Made by a program: the position numbers and the translations under genes
The notes under the pieces: model-generated
Database searches by the model: none
Told to the model about the DNA's origin: nothing
Seen by the model: only the letters and a program-made list of their open reading frames with translations
Source: Deltaproteobacteria bacterium
GTDB lineage: Bacteria > Myxococcota > Kuafuiibacteriia > Kuafuiibacteriales > Kuafuiibacteriaceae
Reading direction: 5' to 3'
Length of the DNA stretch: 64,000 nt
NCBI GenBank assembly: GCA_020632995.1
Contig: JACKEN010000006.1
Location: forward strand, 304,074-368,073
Part shown: positions 37,989-46,065 of the stretch, one piece after another
How the letters are laid out: each line of letters opens with the position of its first letter
Position numbering within the stretch: the stretch's first letter is position 1

Positions 37989-39284
37989 ATGGTACACAAG
38001 TCCGTCGCGCCGCTGGCGCTCCTCGCCCTCTTCGCTTTCGCCCCAGCCTGCTCCGACTCGGTGCAGGTCCGTGCCGTGAGCCCGTACAACACGTCGCTGG
38101 GGATGAGCGGGATCCGGCTGCGGGCGAACGAAGGCGAGTGGGTCACCACCGACCAGGACGGCTACGCGGTGTTCGAGGGGCTCTCGACGCCCTTCGACCT
38201 CGACGTCGAGCAGGCCCACGACACCACCGGCCGCAACCCGGCCTTCCCCGACGGCTACGCCGTGCGCTTCCGCGACCTGTGGCGCCTCGTCGCGGTGGAC
38301 TCCAGCGACTACGAGGTGAAGGTCGACGAGTACCCCGGCCTGGAAGACCCCACCTGCGTGGTCACCGGGCACGTGGACATGACCGCGGGCGACGAGGTGG
38401 TCTTCGACATCAGCCACCTGGGCGCTGGCGCGGGCACCTGGGCCACGACCGAGCCGGACTTCGAGGCCGACCTGGGCACCGAGCTGCACACCGACGAGGT
38501 CGGCGTCTACGCGATGGCGGGCGACTTCCCCAACTCCGGCTTCCCGACCCGGGTGACGGCGGCGGGGCGCATCGACGTGCAGATCCCGGGTGGCAAGTGC
38601 GGCACGCTGTCCAACGTCGACGTCCCGCTGAGCCCGGTCACCACCCGCGCGTTGGACCTCACCTACGCCGCGCCCGCTGGCTTCGAGACGCGGAGGGCGG
38701 GCGCCGCGGTGCGGCTGCGCTTCGACGATCACCCCGAGGCCCGCCTGGGCGTGGGCGCGGAGTACGTCGAGGAGGCCCAGGCCACCATCTCGGGCCTGGT
38801 GGTGGAGGGCTTTGGTGATCCCTGGGCCTCCGCCTGGGTCGTGGGGCCGGGGCGGGTGGTGGATGGTGATGCGCAGTCCCAGTGGCCTTGGGACTACTTC
38901 GAGGTCTACGGCGCCTTCACCGAGGTGGACCTGCGCGTGCCCGGGAGCGCCAGCAGCCTCACCTTCGATCTGCCCACCCCGGTCGAGCTCCTCGCGCCCG
39001 AGGACGGCGTGAGCCTGGTAGAGGACACCGTCTACCGCTGGTCGGCGGTGCCCGGCGCCACCCGGTACACCCTGAACTTCGGCTGCACGCCGCTGGGTCG
39101 GCCCGGCGGGAGCGTGGTGGCCAACGTCGAGACCTCCGCCACCGAGCTCACGCTGCCCGCCTTCGTCTACGCCGCCATCGAGCCCGGCATGCGCTGCGGC
39201 TGGTCGGTGCTCGTCCGGGACGAGGCCGAGGGACGGGAGAGCCGCACGACCAGCGCGGGGCGCTGGGGCATCATCCCCGAGTAG
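37989..39284 (+). CDS. Hypothetical lipoprotein, paralogue 1
   Basis: 431 residues from ATG 37989 with a lipoprotein signal peptide ending APAC (Cys near residue 20). The mature part begins with a carboxypeptidase-regulatory-like beta domain (MSGIRLRANEGEWVTTDQDGYAVFEGLSTPF), the usual fold for surface-protein decoration. The last ~100 residues (from PVELLAPEDGVSLVEDTVYRWSAVPGATRYTL) look like a fibronectin type III-like domain. No enzymatic motif. It is followed after 67 bases by a close paralogue of almost equal length, so the pair arose by tandem duplication. Likely outer-membrane or surface exposed. Confidence 0.8.
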   Translation: MVHKSVAPLALLALFAFAPACSDSVQVRAVSPYNTSLGMSGIRLRANEGEWVTTDQDGYAVFEGLSTPFDLDVEQAHDTTGRNPAFPDGYAVRFRDLWRLVAVDSSDYEVKVDEYPGLEDPTCVVTGHVDMTAGDEVVFDISHLGAGAGTWATTEPDFEADLGTELHTDEVGVYAMAGDFPNSGFPTRVTAAGRIDVQIPGGKCGTLSNVDVPLSPVTTRALDLTYAAPAGFETRRAGAAVRLRFDDHPEARLGVGAEYVEEAQATISGLVVEGFGDPWASAWVVGPGRVVDGDAQSQWPWDYFEVYGAFTEVDLRVPGSASSLTFDLPTPVELLAPEDGVSLVEDTVYRWSAVPGATRYTLNFGCTPLGRPGGSVVANVETSATELTLPAFVYAAIEPGMRCGWSVLVRDEAEGRESRTTSAGRWGIIPE

Positions 39285-39287
39285 CGG

Positions 39288-39307
39288 CATGACCCAAATG
39301 GGTCATG
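39288..39307. promoter_or_regulatory. Perfect palindrome of the TCACCCAAAYG set, copy 2
   Basis: CATGACCCA-AA-TGGGTCATG, 9-bp perfect arms, centred 55 bases before the ATG of the second paralogue and 4 bases after the first gene's stop. It could be an operator, or a weak terminator for gene 1. Confidence 0.5.
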
Positions 39308-39340
39308 AGGAGGGGGGATCCCAAACCGATCGGGCCGAAG

Positions 39341-39346
39341 TAGATT
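39341..39346 (+). promoter_or_regulatory. Possible -10 box of lipoprotein gene 2
   Basis: TAGATT ends 5 bases before ATG 39352, which implies a leaderless transcript if it is used. Confidence 0.3.
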
Positions 39347-39351
39347 GGGAC

Positions 39352-40653
39352 ATGACGCTCAAGGCCGCTGCGCCGCTCGCGCTCCTCATACTCCTCACCG
39401 TCGCTCCCGCATGCTCCGACCCGGTCTCGGTGCAGGTCCGCGCCGTCAGCGCCTACAACGTCTCGATGGGGATGAGCGGGATCCGGATGCGGGCGAACGA
39501 GGGCGAGTGGATCACCACCGATCAAGATGGCTACGCGGTGTTCGAGGGGCTCTCGCCGCCCTTCGATCTGGAGATCGATCAGGCCCACGAGCAGATCTCG
39601 CGCAACGCGGCCTTCCCCGACGGCTACACCTCCAGCCACCGCAACCTGTGGCGGCTGCTCGCGGTGGACTCCCGCGAGCTCGAGGTGAAGGTCGACCAGT
39701 ACGACGTGGTCGACGGCCCGACCTGCGTGGTCACCGGGCACGTGGACTCGACCGCGGGTGACGAGGTGGTCTTCGACATCAGCCACCTGATCGCGGGCCC
39801 GGGGAACTGGGCCACCACCGAGCAAGACTTCGAGGTCGAGCTGTCCTACCAGCTGCGTACGAGCGAGGTCGGCGTGTACGCGATGGAGGGCGACTTCCCC
39901 ATCAGTGGCTTCCCGACCCGGGTGACGGCGGCGGGACGCATGGACGTACCGCTCCCGAACGGCGAGTGCGGCACGCTGTCCAACGTCGACGTCCCCCTGA
40001 GCCCGGTCACCACGCGCCCGCTGGCCCTGCAGTTCGCCGCGCCGGCCGGCCTCGAGGTGCTCGCCTCGGGCGCGATAGTGAGGCAGCGCTTCGATGATCA
40101 CCCCGAGGCGTCGCTGTTCGTGGGCTCGGGGTACGGCGCCGAGGCCCAGGGGACCGTCTCGGGCCTCGTGGTCGAGGGCTTTGGTGACGCCTGGGGCTCC
40201 GCCTGGGCCAGCGGGCCGGGGCGGATCGTGGAGGGCGATCCGAACGCCGAGTGGTGGTGGGATCAGGTCTCGGTCTCCGGCGCCCACAGCGAGGTGTCGG
40301 AGCGGGTGCCCGCGGGCGTGAGCACCGTCAGCTTCGAGCTGCCCGCTCCGCCGGTGCTCCAGGCGCCCGAGGACGGCGTGACGCTGAGCCGGGACACCGT
40401 CTACCGCTGGTCCGCGGTGCCCGGCGTGAGCCGCTACACCTTCGACATCGGTTGCGAGCGCTTCGGTAGGCCCGGCGGGAACGTCCAGGCGCACATCCAG
40501 ACGGCCGACACCGAGGTCACCGTGCCCAGCTTCGTCTACGACATGGTGGAGCCCGGGATGCGCTGCACGTGGTCCGTGTTGGTGGACGAGCAGACCGAGA
40601 CGCGGGAGCGCTACTTCCACAGCGCGGAGGGCTGGGGCAAGGTCCCCGAGTGA
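39352..40653 (+). CDS. Hypothetical lipoprotein, paralogue 2
   Basis: 433 residues with signal peptide ending APAC. It aligns with paralogue 1 from end to end: RMRANEGEWITTDQDGYAVFEGL, SGFPTRVTAAGRMDV, CGTLSNVDVPLSPVTTR, and APEDGVTLSRDTVYRWSAVPG are shared nearly unchanged, while the linkers differ. The strong conservation of these blocks and the drift elsewhere indicate an old duplication under selection. Role unknown; probably a surface lipoprotein with a similar partner. Confidence 0.8.
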   Translation: MTLKAAAPLALLILLTVAPACSDPVSVQVRAVSAYNVSMGMSGIRMRANEGEWITTDQDGYAVFEGLSPPFDLEIDQAHEQISRNAAFPDGYTSSHRNLWRLLAVDSRELEVKVDQYDVVDGPTCVVTGHVDSTAGDEVVFDISHLIAGPGNWATTEQDFEVELSYQLRTSEVGVYAMEGDFPISGFPTRVTAAGRMDVPLPNGECGTLSNVDVPLSPVTTRPLALQFAAPAGLEVLASGAIVRQRFDDHPEASLFVGSGYGAEAQGTVSGLVVEGFGDAWGSAWASGPGRIVEGDPNAEWWWDQVSVSGAHSEVSERVPAGVSTVSFELPAPPVLQAPEDGVTLSRDTVYRWSAVPGVSRYTFDIGCERFGRPGGNVQAHIQTADTEVTVPSFVYDMVEPGMRCTWSVLVDEQTETRERYFHSAEGWGKVPE

Positions 40654-40686
40654 GCGGGGCGGAGGCGTCCGGGTACCCGCTGCGCT

Positions 40687-41520
40687 TCACTCGGGCCGCT
40701 GGCCGAGGGCGCGCTGGCGCTCCGCGGTGAGGCGCGCCTTGACCCGCCGGCCCTTGCGCTCGAGGGCGGGGCGGATGAGCCTGGCCAGGCCCGGGAGCGC
40801 GTACGCGACCGTGGTGAGCGCGCCCGAGGCTCGCGGGAGCTTGAGTTCCCCGCCGCGCTCTGCCGCGTCGAGCACCGCCTCGGCGACCTCCTCCGCGGTG
40901 GAGATGGGCTGAGACATCGTGGCGTCGGACACCTCGTGCAGCTCGTCCATGATGAAGCCGGTGTCGACCGGGCCGGGCGAGACCACCCCGATGCGGATCC
41001 CGCTGCCCTCGAGCTCCTCGGCGAGGGCGAGGGAGAAGGCGCGCAGGCCGAACTTCGTGGCCGAGTAGGTCGCGGCGTCGGGGAGCGGGACGCACCCGGC
41101 GAGCGAGGCGACCTGCACCACCGCGCCGCCGCCGCGCGCGCGCAGCATCGGGAGGACGCACCGGGTCAGGTAGACCGGCGCCCGCAGGTTGACGTCGACC
41201 ATGGCGGCAAGCTCGGTTGCATCGCGCCGCTCCACCGGGCCGCGCAGGTGCAGGCCCGCGTTGTTGACGAGCACGTCGACCCCGCCGAAGGCGCGCTCCG
41301 CTTCGGCCAGGAGGCGATCGCAGTCGGCATCTCGGGCCACGTCGCAGGGCACCGCGAGGGCCTCACCGCCGAGCGAGGCCGCGAAGGCCTGCAGGCGGGC
41401 CTCGTCTCGGGCCGCGAGCACCAGCTTGGCGCCCTCGGCCGAGAAGCGCCGCGCCGCCGCGGCGCCGATTCCGGCCGACGCGCCGGTGATGATCACTACG
41501 CGATCCTGGAACCTCGCCAT
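40687..41520 (-). CDS. Short-chain dehydrogenase/reductase
   Basis: 277 residues of a classical SDR: cofactor motif TGASAGIG (12-19), NNAG near residue 90, and the catalytic Ser-Tyr-Lys set in SLAGCVPLPDAATYSATKFG. The sequence around the first Arg/Asp after strand 2 (LAARDEARL) favours NADP. The C-terminal ~60 residues are Lys/Arg-rich and resemble DltE-like members that sit at the membrane. AGGAGGT lies directly before ATG 41532 and 12 bases before ATG 41520, so either may be used; 41520 starts at the usual first strand. Substrate unknown. Confidence 0.85.
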   Translation of the reverse strand: MARFQDRVVIITGASAGIGAAAARRFSAEGAKLVLAARDEARLQAFAASLGGEALAVPCDVARDADCDRLLAEAERAFGGVDVLVNNAGLHLRGPVERRDATELAAMVDVNLRAPVYLTRCVLPMLRARGGGAVVQVASLAGCVPLPDAATYSATKFGLRAFSLALAEELEGSGIRIGVVSPGPVDTGFIMDELHEVSDATMSQPISTAEEVAEAVLDAAERGGELKLPRASGALTTVAYALPGLARLIRPALERKGRRVKARLTAERQRALGQRPE

Positions 41521-41686
41521 GCCGTCCGCCATACCTCCTGGGTCCGCGTGCGTCCACGTGTCGCACGCGCGCTGCAGCCACGCGGAATACGCCTGTGCGC
41601 CCCAAGTAGCGCCCTCTGGTCGTGGGCCTGGCGGTGGAGGACCGTTGCTCCGCGTCCCCTCGATCCACAACCCGCACGAATCTGTT

Positions 41687-41692
41687 TAGAGT
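41687..41692 (+). promoter_or_regulatory. Possible -10 box of the DUF4215/RCC1 gene
   Basis: TAGAGT ends 9 bases before ATG 41702; a GGAG sequence overlaps the gap. Confidence 0.3.
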
Positions 41693-41701
41693 AGTGGAGC
41701 C

Positions 41702-44700
41702 ATGTTCGTGACGCGTCGTCCTCTGCACCTCCTCGCGCCGCTCCTCGCGGCCTTCGCGCTCGCTGCCTGCGGTGGAGAGGAGGGCACCGTCGACGCTGGG
41801 CAGACGCCCGACACGGGCACGACGCCAGACACCGGCGTCGACGCGGGAGTGGACGCCGGTGCGGACGCCGGGTTCGACGCCGGCATCACCTGCGGCGACG
41901 GCATCATCTCCGCCGGCGAGACATGCGATGACGGCGCCACCGTCTCCGGCGACGGGTGCTCGGACATGTGCGCGGTCGAGCCCGGCTACGCGTGCACGGG
42001 CGCGCCGAGCGTCTGCGCGACGCTGTGCGGCGACGGGGTGATCGCGGGCGCGGAGGCGTGCGACGACGGCGCGGCGGCGCCGGGCGACGGGTGCTCCGAC
42101 GCCTGCGCGGTGGAGCCGGGCTGGGACTGTACCGGTGCGCCGAGCGTCTGCACGACGCTGTGCGGCGACGGGGTGATCGCGGGCGCGGAGGCGTGCGACG
42201 ACGGCGCGGTGGTGCCCGGCGACGGGTGCTCCGACACCTGCGCGGTGGAGCTGGGCTACGACTGCACCGGTGAGCCGAGCGTCTGCGCGACCCTGTGCGG
42301 CGACGGAGTGATCGCGGGGGCGGAGGCGTGTGACGACGGCGCGGTGGTGCCCGGCGACGGGTGCTCCGACACGTGCGCGGTGGAGGCGGGCTACGACTGC
42401 ACCGGCGAGCCCAGCGTGTGCGCGACCCTGTGCGGCGACGGGGTGGTCGCGGGGGCGGAGGCGTGCGACGACGGCGCGGTGGTGCCGGGCGACGGGTGCT
42501 CGGACACCTGCACGATCGAGGACGGCTTCGCGTGCACGGGCACCCCGAGCGCGTGCAGCGGCATCTGCGGCGATGGCCTGATCCGCGGGCTCGAGACCTG
42601 CGACGACCAGGGCACGGTGGCGCGGGACGGCTGCAGCGCGACTTGCCAGACCGAGGCCGGCTACGGCTGCGCCGGCGAGCCCAGCGTGTGCAACCCAACC
42701 TGCGGCGACGGGATGGTGATCGTGCCCGAGACCTGTGACGACGGGGGCCTGGTCAGCGGCGACGGGTGCGACGCCACCTGCATGGTGGAGCAGGGCTTCC
42801 TGTGCAACGGCGCCCCGAGCGTCTGCACCACGGTGTGCGGCGACGGCTTCATCGCGGGGGCGGAGACCTGCGACGACGCGGGCACCGCTCCCGGCGACGG
42901 GTGCAGCGCGGCCTGCGCGACCGAGCGGGGCTACACCTGCGTGGGCTCGCCCAGCGTGTGCAACACGACCTGCGGCGACGGGGTGATCGCGGGGGCCGAG
43001 GCCTGCGACGACCAGGGCGCGGTCGACGGCGATGGCTGCGACGCGCTCTGCATGGTCGAGCAGGGCTACACCTGCGTCGGGGAGCCCAGCACCTGCTTCG
43101 CTCAGGGTGCGGTGGTGGCGGTGGAGCTGAGCAGCGGCAGCTCGGGGGTCAGCGCGCTCAACCAGGGCTGCCTGCTCACCTCGACCGGGATGGTGTACTG
43201 CTTCGGCGCCAACGACCAGGGCGCGGTGGGCGACGGCACGACCGAGACCCGTCGCGCCCCCGTGCAGATCCTGACCAGCGCGGTGCAGGTCGGGGTCGGC
43301 CTCGACATCGCGTGCGCCCTACGCACCGACGGCAGCGTGGCCTGCTGGGGCGACAACGGGAACCTGGCCATGGGCCCGAACGGCGGGGCGACCACCAACG
43401 ATGCCCTGTCGCCGATCGCGATCACCGGGCTCCCCACCGTCACCCAGATCGCGGTGGGCGAGTCCTTCGTGTGTGCGCTCGCGGCCACCACGGGCGAGGT
43501 CTGGTGCTGGGGCGACAACGACAACCGGCAGCTGGGCGACGGGGGCACTGGCACCACCGACCGGGCCACGCCGGCGCCGGTCACCGGGGTCGTCAACGCC
43601 ACCGCGGTCACCGCGGGGGGCGATCACGCGTGCGCGCTCCTCGCCGACACCACGGTGGTGTGCTGGGGCGACAACGACAACGGCCAGCTCGGGATCAACG
43701 TCACCGCCACCACCGACGTGAGCTCGGCCACCGCGGTGCCCGGCCTCACCGACGTGCGCGAGCTGCAGGCGGGCGGCGAGAACGTCTGCGCGCGCACCGC
43801 GACCCAGGTCTGGTGCTGGGGTGACAACGTGAACGGGCAGGTGGGCGACGGCAACGGGACCACCGACGCGCGGGCCCCCGTGCTCCTGAGCGGCCTCACC
43901 GGGGTGGTGCAGCTCGACGTGGGCGGCCTGTTCTCGTGCGCGGTGATCAGCGACGGCACGGTGCAGTGCTGGGGCGACAACCTCTACGGGGCGCTGGCCG
44001 ACGGCACCCTCACCGACCGCGGCGTCCCCGGCCCGGTGCCGGGCCTCACCGGGGTGACCTCGGTGCACCTGGGCGAGCAGGCGGGCTGCGTGCTCTCGGC
44101 CGCCGGCCGGCAGTGCTGGGGCGTCAACGAGGGCGGCGGGCTCGGGCTCTCCGACGAGCGCAACATCCTCACCCCGCGCCCGCTCGCGGGGCTGAGCAAC
44201 GTCGCGCAGATCGATGGGGCGATCGGCCAGTTCCGGGGCGACGCGTGCGCGGTGACCACCACGGGTGAGCTCTACTGCTGGGGCACGAACGAGGACGGCC
44301 AGCTCGGCCAGGGCGACGTCACCCCGCGCATCGTGCCGACCCTGGTCGCCGCGGTGCCCAACGCGCTGCAGGTCGCGGCCACCGACGACTCGACCTGCGC
44401 GCTGGTCAGCGGCGGCAACGTGTATTGCTGGGGCGACGGCAGCCAGGGGCAGCTGGGGCAGGGCAACGTGCTCGACTCCCTCACCCCGGTGCTGGCCGAC
44501 ACCGGCGCCGCGGCGATCGCCTCCGGCTCGAACTTCTTCTGCTCGCGGCACACCGCGGACGGCTCGGTCTGGTGCTGGGGCGACAACGACAACGGGCAGA
44601 TGGGCAACAACGCCACCACCGACGTCAACGTGGCCACCCAGGTCGCGGGGCTGCCGGGGCCCGCAACCCAGCTTGCGCTGGGCGGCGATCACTCCTGCGC

Positions 44701-45259
44701 CCTCATGGGCACCGGCGACCTGTACTGTTGGGGCGACAACGACAACGGCCAGCTCGGCGACGGCGCCACCACCGACATCCGGACGCCGTTCCTGGTGCCG
44801 GGGGTGGCGATGGCGACCGCGATCGCCGCGGGCCAGAACCACACCTGCGCGCTGATCACGGGCGGCACCCTCATGTGCTGGGGCGACAACGCGTACGGCC
44901 AGCTGGGCAGCGGCAACACCACGGACATCCGGGTGCCGACCCCGGTCCCCGGGATCTCGGGCGCGCTCACCCTCGCCAGCGGCAACAACTACGTCTGCGT
45001 CACCGAAACCGGCGGCACCGTGACCTGCATGGGCTACGCGCTGGAGGGCGGCCTGGGCACCGGCATCGGGGTCAACGCCCAGTCGACGCCGACCCAGATC
45101 CCCGGCTTCACCGGGGTCAGCCGCGCGGCCGGCGGCAACGCGAGCGCGTACTTCCTGATGTCGGACGGCACCGCACGCGGGGTGGGCTACGTCGGCCCGG
45201 GCAGCATCGGCACCGGCGACACCCTCCGCTACCCGTTCCCCACCGTCGCGCCGTTCTAG
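41702..45259 (+). CDS. Surface lipoprotein with nine Cys-rich DUF4215 repeats and fourteen RCC1 repeats
   Basis: 1185 residues. Lipoprotein signal ending LAAC (Cys ~23), then an Asp-Ala-Gly/Pro-Asp-Thr-Gly linker to residue ~62. Residues 64-468 are nine consecutive 45-residue DUF4215 repeats (CGDG..E.CDDG....GDGC...C..E.G..C.G.PS.C, six Cys each). From ~480 to the end come RCC1 repeats with the signature CWGDNxxGQLGDG; I count thirteen clear ones and one degenerate last copy, enough for two seven-bladed propellers. This is a secreted, likely cell-surface binding protein; the Cys repeats should be disulphide-bonded. No catalytic motif. A strong hairpin follows 23 bases after the stop. Confidence 0.9.
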   Translation: MFVTRRPLHLLAPLLAAFALAACGGEEGTVDAGQTPDTGTTPDTGVDAGVDAGADAGFDAGITCGDGIISAGETCDDGATVSGDGCSDMCAVEPGYACTGAPSVCATLCGDGVIAGAEACDDGAAAPGDGCSDACAVEPGWDCTGAPSVCTTLCGDGVIAGAEACDDGAVVPGDGCSDTCAVELGYDCTGEPSVCATLCGDGVIAGAEACDDGAVVPGDGCSDTCAVEAGYDCTGEPSVCATLCGDGVVAGAEACDDGAVVPGDGCSDTCTIEDGFACTGTPSACSGICGDGLIRGLETCDDQGTVARDGCSATCQTEAGYGCAGEPSVCNPTCGDGMVIVPETCDDGGLVSGDGCDATCMVEQGFLCNGAPSVCTTVCGDGFIAGAETCDDAGTAPGDGCSAACATERGYTCVGSPSVCNTTCGDGVIAGAEACDDQGAVDGDGCDALCMVEQGYTCVGEPSTCFAQGAVVAVELSSGSSGVSALNQGCLLTSTGMVYCFGANDQGAVGDGTTETRRAPVQILTSAVQVGVGLDIACALRTDGSVACWGDNGNLAMGPNGGATTNDALSPIAITGLPTVTQIAVGESFVCALAATTGEVWCWGDNDNRQLGDGGTGTTDRATPAPVTGVVNATAVTAGGDHACALLADTTVVCWGDNDNGQLGINVTATTDVSSATAVPGLTDVRELQAGGENVCARTATQVWCWGDNVNGQVGDGNGTTDARAPVLLSGLTGVVQLDVGGLFSCAVISDGTVQCWGDNLYGALADGTLTDRGVPGPVPGLTGVTSVHLGEQAGCVLSAAGRQCWGVNEGGGLGLSDERNILTPRPLAGLSNVAQIDGAIGQFRGDACAVTTTGELYCWGTNEDGQLGQGDVTPRIVPTLVAAVPNALQVAATDDSTCALVSGGNVYCWGDGSQGQLGQGNVLDSLTPVLADTGAAAIASGSNFFCSRHTADGSVWCWGDNDNGQMGNNATTDVNVATQVAGLPGPATQLALGGDHSCALMGTGDLYCWGDNDNGQLGDGATTDIRTPFLVPGVAMATAIAAGQNHTCALITGGTLMCWGDNAYGQLGSGNTTDIRVPTPVPGISGALTLASGNNYVCVTETGGTVTCMGYALEGGLGTGIGVNAQSTPTQIPGFTGVSRAAGGNASAYFLMSDGTARGVGYVGPGSIGTGDTLRYPFPTVAPF
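41891..43105 (+). repeat. Nine tandem 135-bp repeats coding for DUF4215 units
   Basis: The period is exactly 45 codons. Units 2 to 5 are nearly identical also at DNA level, which points to recent expansion by unequal recombination; units 1 and 6 to 9 have diverged. Confidence 0.88.
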
Positions 45260-45282
45260 GGTCCCGGGCCGGCGGAGCCGTC

Positions 45283-45319
45283 CCGTCCGGATTTCGGACG
45301 CGGTTCGAAATCCGGACGG
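45283..45319 (+). terminator. Strong hairpin after the DUF4215/RCC1 gene
   Basis: Perfect 14-bp arms CCGTCCGGATTTCG and CGAAATCCGGACGG with a 9-base loop, 23 bases after the stop. No T run follows. It is the longest perfect stem I found in the window. Confidence 0.6.
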
Positions 45320-45394
45320 ACGATCCGGACGCCGCGCCCGGCATCCGGTCCGAACCGCCGCGACAATCAGCCTGTGGCGCCTGAGGGGGTTGGC

Positions 45395-46051
45395 ATGCTC
45401 CATGCTCCCACCTCGAGGGTGCGAGACGATGACGACCTGACACTTGTGCTCCGGGCGGTGGGGGCGTCCGCGCGCCCGGACGAGCTGGCCGAGCGGTGGA
45501 CCGAGGGCGGGGGCCTGTTGGGCCTCTGGCACGGGGGCGGGGCGGGGCTCTTCGGGTCGGACGCCGCCCTGGTGGCCCGGCTGGACGCGTTCCTCGAGCT
45601 GGGCCGGCGGCTGGTCCGGGCGCCGCCGTGGCCCGAGGTGGTGGACGGCCCGGAGGCGGTGCTGCGCTACACCGGGCCCCGGCTGGCCCTGGAGGCGCAG
45701 GAGGGCTTCTGGGTCCTCTGCCTGGACGCGCGGGGCCGTCCCCTGGCCCTGAGCCGGGTATCGCAAGGCACGTTGACCGCCTGCCTGGTGCACCCGCGGG
45801 AGGTGTTCGCCCCCGCGCTGCGGTGCCGGGCGCACAGCGTGGTGCTCCTGCACAACCACCCCTCCGGGGATCCCGAGCCCAGCGTGGAGGACGTGGCGCT
45901 CACCGCCCGCCTGGTGGACGCGGGCCAGATCCTGGGGATCCCGGTGGTGGACCACGTCGTGGTGGCTCGTACTGGGTTTCGCTCCCTCGGTGGTGCCCCA
46001 CCGGGGGCCTCGGAGGAGCCCCCCTGCCTGGCCATGTCGGGTCAGCCGTGA
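45395..46051 (+). CDS. RadC-like JAMM domain protein
   Basis: 218 residues from ATG 45395, with GAGGGGG upstream. The C-terminal half is a RadC/JAB1 domain with the metal motif HNHPSGDPEPSVED (H-x-H...D) preceded by VHPREVFAPALRCRAHSVVLL. The N-terminal half is helical as in RadC but lacks the clear UPF0758 helix-hairpin-helix motif. RadC proteins were named for DNA repair, though their role is unproven; many lie in mobile or stress contexts. It is the first of three genes on this strand with short gaps. Confidence 0.85.
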   Translation: MLHAPTSRVRDDDDLTLVLRAVGASARPDELAERWTEGGGLLGLWHGGGAGLFGSDAALVARLDAFLELGRRLVRAPPWPEVVDGPEAVLRYTGPRLALEAQEGFWVLCLDARGRPLALSRVSQGTLTACLVHPREVFAPALRCRAHSVVLLHNHPSGDPEPSVEDVALTARLVDAGQILGIPVVDHVVVARTGFRSLGGAPPGASEEPPCLAMSGQP

Positions 46052-46065
46052 CACCATGATCGGGC

